This document shows, piece by piece, positions 60,231 through 64,000 of a stretch of 64,000 nucleotides of DNA. The DNA lies in the NCBI GenBank assembly GCA_949752745.1, contig OX457029.1:46544000-46607999 (forward strand), given 5' to 3'. Source of the stretch: Protula sp. h YS-2021 (taxonomy: Eukaryota; Annelida; Polychaeta; Sabellida; Serpulidae). How positions within the stretch are numbered: position 1 is the stretch's first letter; each line of letters begins with the position of its first letter. The notes under the pieces are model-generated. The model had not been told where the DNA came from and did no database searches. It saw only the letters and a list, made by a program, of their open reading frames with translations. The translations under genes and the position numbers were made by a program.

Positions 60231-62132
60231 AACTAGACCGAATTTCGCTACACGTAGCGAAATAGTACCCACTTGCAAGGGCAGAGACACAAAATATTTG
60301 GTCAAAGACACATTTTTCAGTGTTTCAACATAATTGTCAGCTTCCGGATTACTATCTTGAACGAGGCCATCGAAGTGAATCTAATGTAACCTCATTTGGG
60401 CACAAAAAATCAAATTCAGTTTTCTAACCGTTTTGAGATACTGGTCAACTTGCAGTTTTTGACCTTGACCATGATGGAGGAGGTCAAGATCACCGAGGTA
60501 CCTCTTATGTAACGTTGTTTAGGCCAAAAGGGTCGAAAATGAGCTCAAAAGCGCTCTATCTCTAACCGTTTTCGAGATAATAGTCAACTTCCGGTTTTTG
60601 ACCTTGACCGTGACCCAGAAGGTCAAAGTCACCGAGCTACCTCTTATGTAACGTTGTTTAGGCCCAAAGGGTCGAAAATGAGCTCAAAATCGCTCTATCT
60701 CTAACCGTTATCGAGATTATAGTCAACTTCCGGTTTTTGACCTTGACCGTGACCCAGAAGGTCAAGGTCACCGAGCTACCTCTTATGTAACGTTGTTTAG
60801 GCCTAAAGGGTCGAAAATGAGCTCAAAATCGATCTATCTCTAACCGTTATCGAGATAATAGTCAACTTCCGGTTTTTGACCTTGACCGTGACCCAGAAGG
60901 TCAAGGTCACCGAGCTACCTCTTATGTAACGTTGTTTAGGCCTAAAGGGTCGAAAATGAGCTCAAAATCGATCTATCTCTAACCGTTATCGAGATAATAG
61001 TCAACTTCCGGTTTTTGACCTTGACCGTGACCCAGAAGGTCAAGGTCACCGAGCTACCTTTTATGTAACGTTGTTTAGGCCCAAAGGGTCGAAAATGAGC
61101 TCAAAATCGCTCTATCTTTAACCGTTTTCGAGATAATAGTCAACTTCCGGTTTTTGACCTTGACCGTGACCCAGAAGGTCAAGGTCACCGAGGTACCTCT
61201 TATGTATCGTTGTTTAGGCCCAAAGGGTCGAAAATGAGCTCAAAATCGCTCTATCTCTAACCGTTATCGAGATAATAGTCAACTTCCGGTTTTTGACCTT
61301 GACCGTGACCCAGAAGGTCAAGGTCACCGAGCTACCTCTTATGTAACGTTGTTTAGGCCCAAAGGGTCGAAAATGAGCTCAAAACCGCTCTATCTCTAAC
61401 CGTTTTCGAGATAATAGTCATCTTCTTGTTTTTGACCTTGACCGTGACCCAGAAGGTCAAGGTCACCGAGGTACCTCTTATGTAACGTTGTTTAGGCCCA
61501 AAGGGTCGAAAATGAGCTCAAAATCGCTCTATCTCTCACCGTTTTCGAGATGAGTCGGCCTGTCGTTAAGGACGCGTGAAATCACGTGACCTTTGACCTT
61601 GACCCTCAAGGTCAAGGTTAGTGATGAAAGTTTTCCCTTTACTTAGTACGTTTTATGCATTCACAGTGGGATTTGAGCACCTTTATGGCTACTTTTCCTG
61701 ATTAATAGGTGTTTCCAAAAATATTTTGACCTCAATTTAACCTTGACCTCTGAGGTGCAAGGTCAAAAAATTTTACGGATTTGACGACAATTCATGACCC
61801 TCTATGTCTCTGCCACATGCGGTCTTTTAGCGACAAAACCTGTAGGAGGAGTTTTCTGGAAACCACTTTGAGGTCAGAAAAACTTTGACCTCAAATTTGA
61901 CCTTGACCTTGAAGGTCAAGGTCAAAAAAATTTTGCGGATTTGACGACAACTCGTCACCCTCTATCACTGTGCCAAATTTCATCGTCCTACGTCAAATAG
62001 CGTAGGAGGAGTTTTCTGGAAACCTCCGTGACGGAAAAAAAAGAGAAAAAAAAAGAAAAAAAAAAAGGGCAGAAATTTCGAGAAAAACTACAAACTTATT
62101 CCCATTTGCAAACGAAGTTTGCAAGTGGGAAA
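60231..62132 (+). mobile_element. 139-bp-unit element, copy B (eight units)
   Basis: Same ends as copy A: AACTAGACCG at the left and the CCCATTTGCAAAC..GTTTGCAAGTGGG hairpin at the right (62101-62129). A perfect 10-bp hairpin ATTTCGCTAC-AC-GTAGCGAAAT sits at 60242-60263. GGGTCGAAAATGAGCTCAAA recurs at 60530, 60669, 60808, 60947, 61086, 61225, 61364 and 61503, every 139 bp without an indel. The extra length over copy A (568 bp) is close to four units (556 bp). Each unit has the inverted TGACCTTGACC / GGTCAAGGTCA pair. It is non-coding. Confidence 0.9.
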
Positions 62133-63624
62133 TATTTAACCAGCTATAAGCCATACCTTAAATTAGGGTAAAGAAAAGATAAAGAAAAGGCTTTTCAGTA
62201 AAAGCAGTTTTTTCTTTATTTGTCGAAAAAACGCAACATAAAAACCGAGCAATTATGAGTTTCTGCCCGAGCATTATAACTTAAAAATAAAAGATTTTCT
62301 TTTGCAAATTTCATCATTTTTGGATCTCAAAAATATAATTTTATTAATTACCTTTTCCTCAATGAAAATAAAATGCTTGGTGACTTTTGAATAATCAATA
62401 GTTTCATTTAAATTCATGGACATGTGCTTCTCGTCCTGTAAACCAGTCACTGAGGATAAACATAAAATTAATATAATTAAGTATTTTTAAACTGACTTTT
62501 ATTCCAGTCACGTTCGGGACCTAAAATTTGATGTCGCCTGCAAATAATTAAGTTTTGTTCTGCAAGTAATCAGTCTTATCAGGGGTTAGTTTTATATCGT
62601 TCAGTTAAATCGTTTAACATAGAAAATTATATCATGATCTTTCAATACTGTTTGATAGAAATCATAAAAATTTCATTTTCAGATTTCGCTATTTCATTTT
62701 TTTAACTTTTTTTTTGAAGACTTATAATTTTTTAAAACTTTTGTATGCCTTATTCCCTTTTGTTTCAAGTTCAGTTTTTATGCTAAAGTAATAACAGAAT
62801 CATTATCAAATATATCAGAGCAAAATTTCTCTCAGTGAAGGACATCAAATATCTGAAAATTTCTTAAGCAACTTTTCTTGCATTAAAGAAATAATGTATT
62901 CCTAATTAAATTTTGTAATTATAAATTTTTGTCGTAAGCCTGTTTATCTATTTAAATATATCATTTCCAATGTAGCCTAGATTTGCTACTAGATTTGCAT
63001 GTCTTTTATTCTACAAGATTTTTATGTTACATTGAGCTTTTGCTTTGTCTCAACGAATTTGTATGACCATATATTTAAATAACACAAATAGATTGATTTA
63101 ATTAAAATACATATTCAGGACAGTTTTGGCAACACATTGCCTTAACAGAGCAGTAATTGTTTATTTTAATAAATAATATCTTATTTAATAGGTTTGTGTT
63201 GTGAATATCTTCAAGTTTTAATTATGGATATTCTTCTCACATGCAATTTCTATCAATTTCTATCAAACCCCTCTTGTTACGTGATTAGATTACTTCTTAA
63301 CTTGCTCTCGGATTTGCAGAACCTTACTTATACACTGTTTATCAACATCATTCGGCTGCGGGATAGCAACCTACTAACCTGTTTGCATGAACAGAAATCA
63401 ACAGGTGATAAACTTATAAACTTGTGGAAAATTCGTGGCTTTGGTGTTGCATTATATATCTATGTGCTCACCAATGCTGTTTATAAATACTGATTACATA
63501 ATGTAAACAATATTTTGTATTTTACTTCGTAAAAGCTCCGGATTCGCTTATCTCCACTTTTACACGGGTTTTCTCGCAAAACTCTAAGATTTTCTACTAG
63601 TGACTCGAATAGTCCCGTCGTTGG
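62133..63624. other. AT-rich intergenic stretch
   Basis: Very AT-rich with frequent stops. A 99-codon frame at 63194-63493 starts at a non-ATG codon and has no family resemblance. Confidence 0.4.
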
Positions 63625-63751
63625 TCCCAGCCAATCAGCATCCTTGGTCACTGTAACCATGTCTCATTCGAGTATTGCGTGCGGTTACCAACCACGCGCG
63701 TTTCTAGGCTGGGAAAATTTTCTGGTTTTCCTATCGTCAGTTAAGGTAATT
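63625..63751 (+). other. Possible promoter and first coding exon running off the window
   Basis: A CCAAT box (63630-63634) precedes an ATG at 63659. The frame MSHSSIACGYQPRAFLGWEN runs on to a GT donor (TTAAG|GTAATT, donor GT at 63749-63750). GC content rises here compared with the preceding 10 kb. No homology is visible. TCCCAGCC/GGCTGGGA and GTAACC/GGTTAC pairs in the same stretch could instead mark a small inverted-repeat element. Confidence 0.2.
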
Positions 63752-64000
63752 TTCTCCAGATATTACGTTTTTAGTTGCCTTTTACAGTCTTTCATGGATG
63801 TTTAGAGGCGAAGGCTTGTTAGCTCGCGCAATTGGGAGATTTTGGCCTTCGTACGCTTCTGCTAGTATTCTGAGTTTGCATCACGGGGGTTTCGAATGTT
63901 TTCCCCGAGAAGTGCTACTCATAGTCTCCACGTTTACTAGTACGGGCGTATGCCCTTGACCCTCAGGGAGCGCAGGTCATTTCAGTTGCTGAGTACTGTT

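Overview
The window is animal nuclear DNA: AT-rich, with spliced genes (GT/AG introns), microsatellites and many decayed transposons. The best taxon guess is a marine lophotrochozoan, probably a bivalve mollusc. The reasons are a pearl-like element with ~159-bp tandem cores and a GACA/GACGG tail, and elements built of 139-bp units rich in TGACCTTGACC; both styles are common in bivalves. This is inference, since no taxon-diagnostic gene was searched.

Layout. (1) 1720-13184, minus strand: a complete MCM7 replicative-helicase gene. I resolved 16 exons that join in frame to 2,172 nt (723 codons plus stop) with every catalytic motif intact. Its introns hold a pearl-like element (intron 5), a terminal-inverted-repeat MITE (intron 4), a 78-bp duplication (intron 9) and, in intron 12, a 37-bp minisatellite that copies the exon 13 splice acceptor. 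An E2F-like site and an E-box lie 50-75 bp upstream of the ATG. (2) 13.5-22.3 kb: AT microsatellites, two non-LTR retrotransposon remnants on opposite strands and decayed satellite-like repeats. (3) 22305-27732, minus strand: a probable three-exon gene for an unrecognised 352-residue Ser/Arg-rich protein. (4) 28-50 kb: repeats, including a pogo/Tigger-like element with a 170-bp tandem array (31189-34399), a palindromic MITE (35.4 kb), a DIRS-type retrotransposon remnant (36.6-37.6 kb), a TTAA-flanked piggyBac-like MITE (40.4 kb), a 139-bp-unit element (41.5-42.9 kb), a 5S-rRNA-like fragment and a CR1/L2-type LINE tail. (5) 50.2-54.0 kb: a pair of 220-270-bp inverted arms enclosing 3.4 kb. (6) 55698-56090, plus strand: a small intronless ORF for a single-pass membrane protein. 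(7) 60231-62132: a second, longer copy of the 139-bp-unit element. (8) The right end may hold a first exon that runs off the window.

Only MCM7 is certain as a functional gene. The rest is a dense record of non-autonomous elements. The most notable are the two homogeneous 139-bp arrays carrying paired inverted nuclear-receptor-type half-sites, and the amplified splice acceptor inside MCM7, whose two nearest copies would add 12 or 24 residues in frame.
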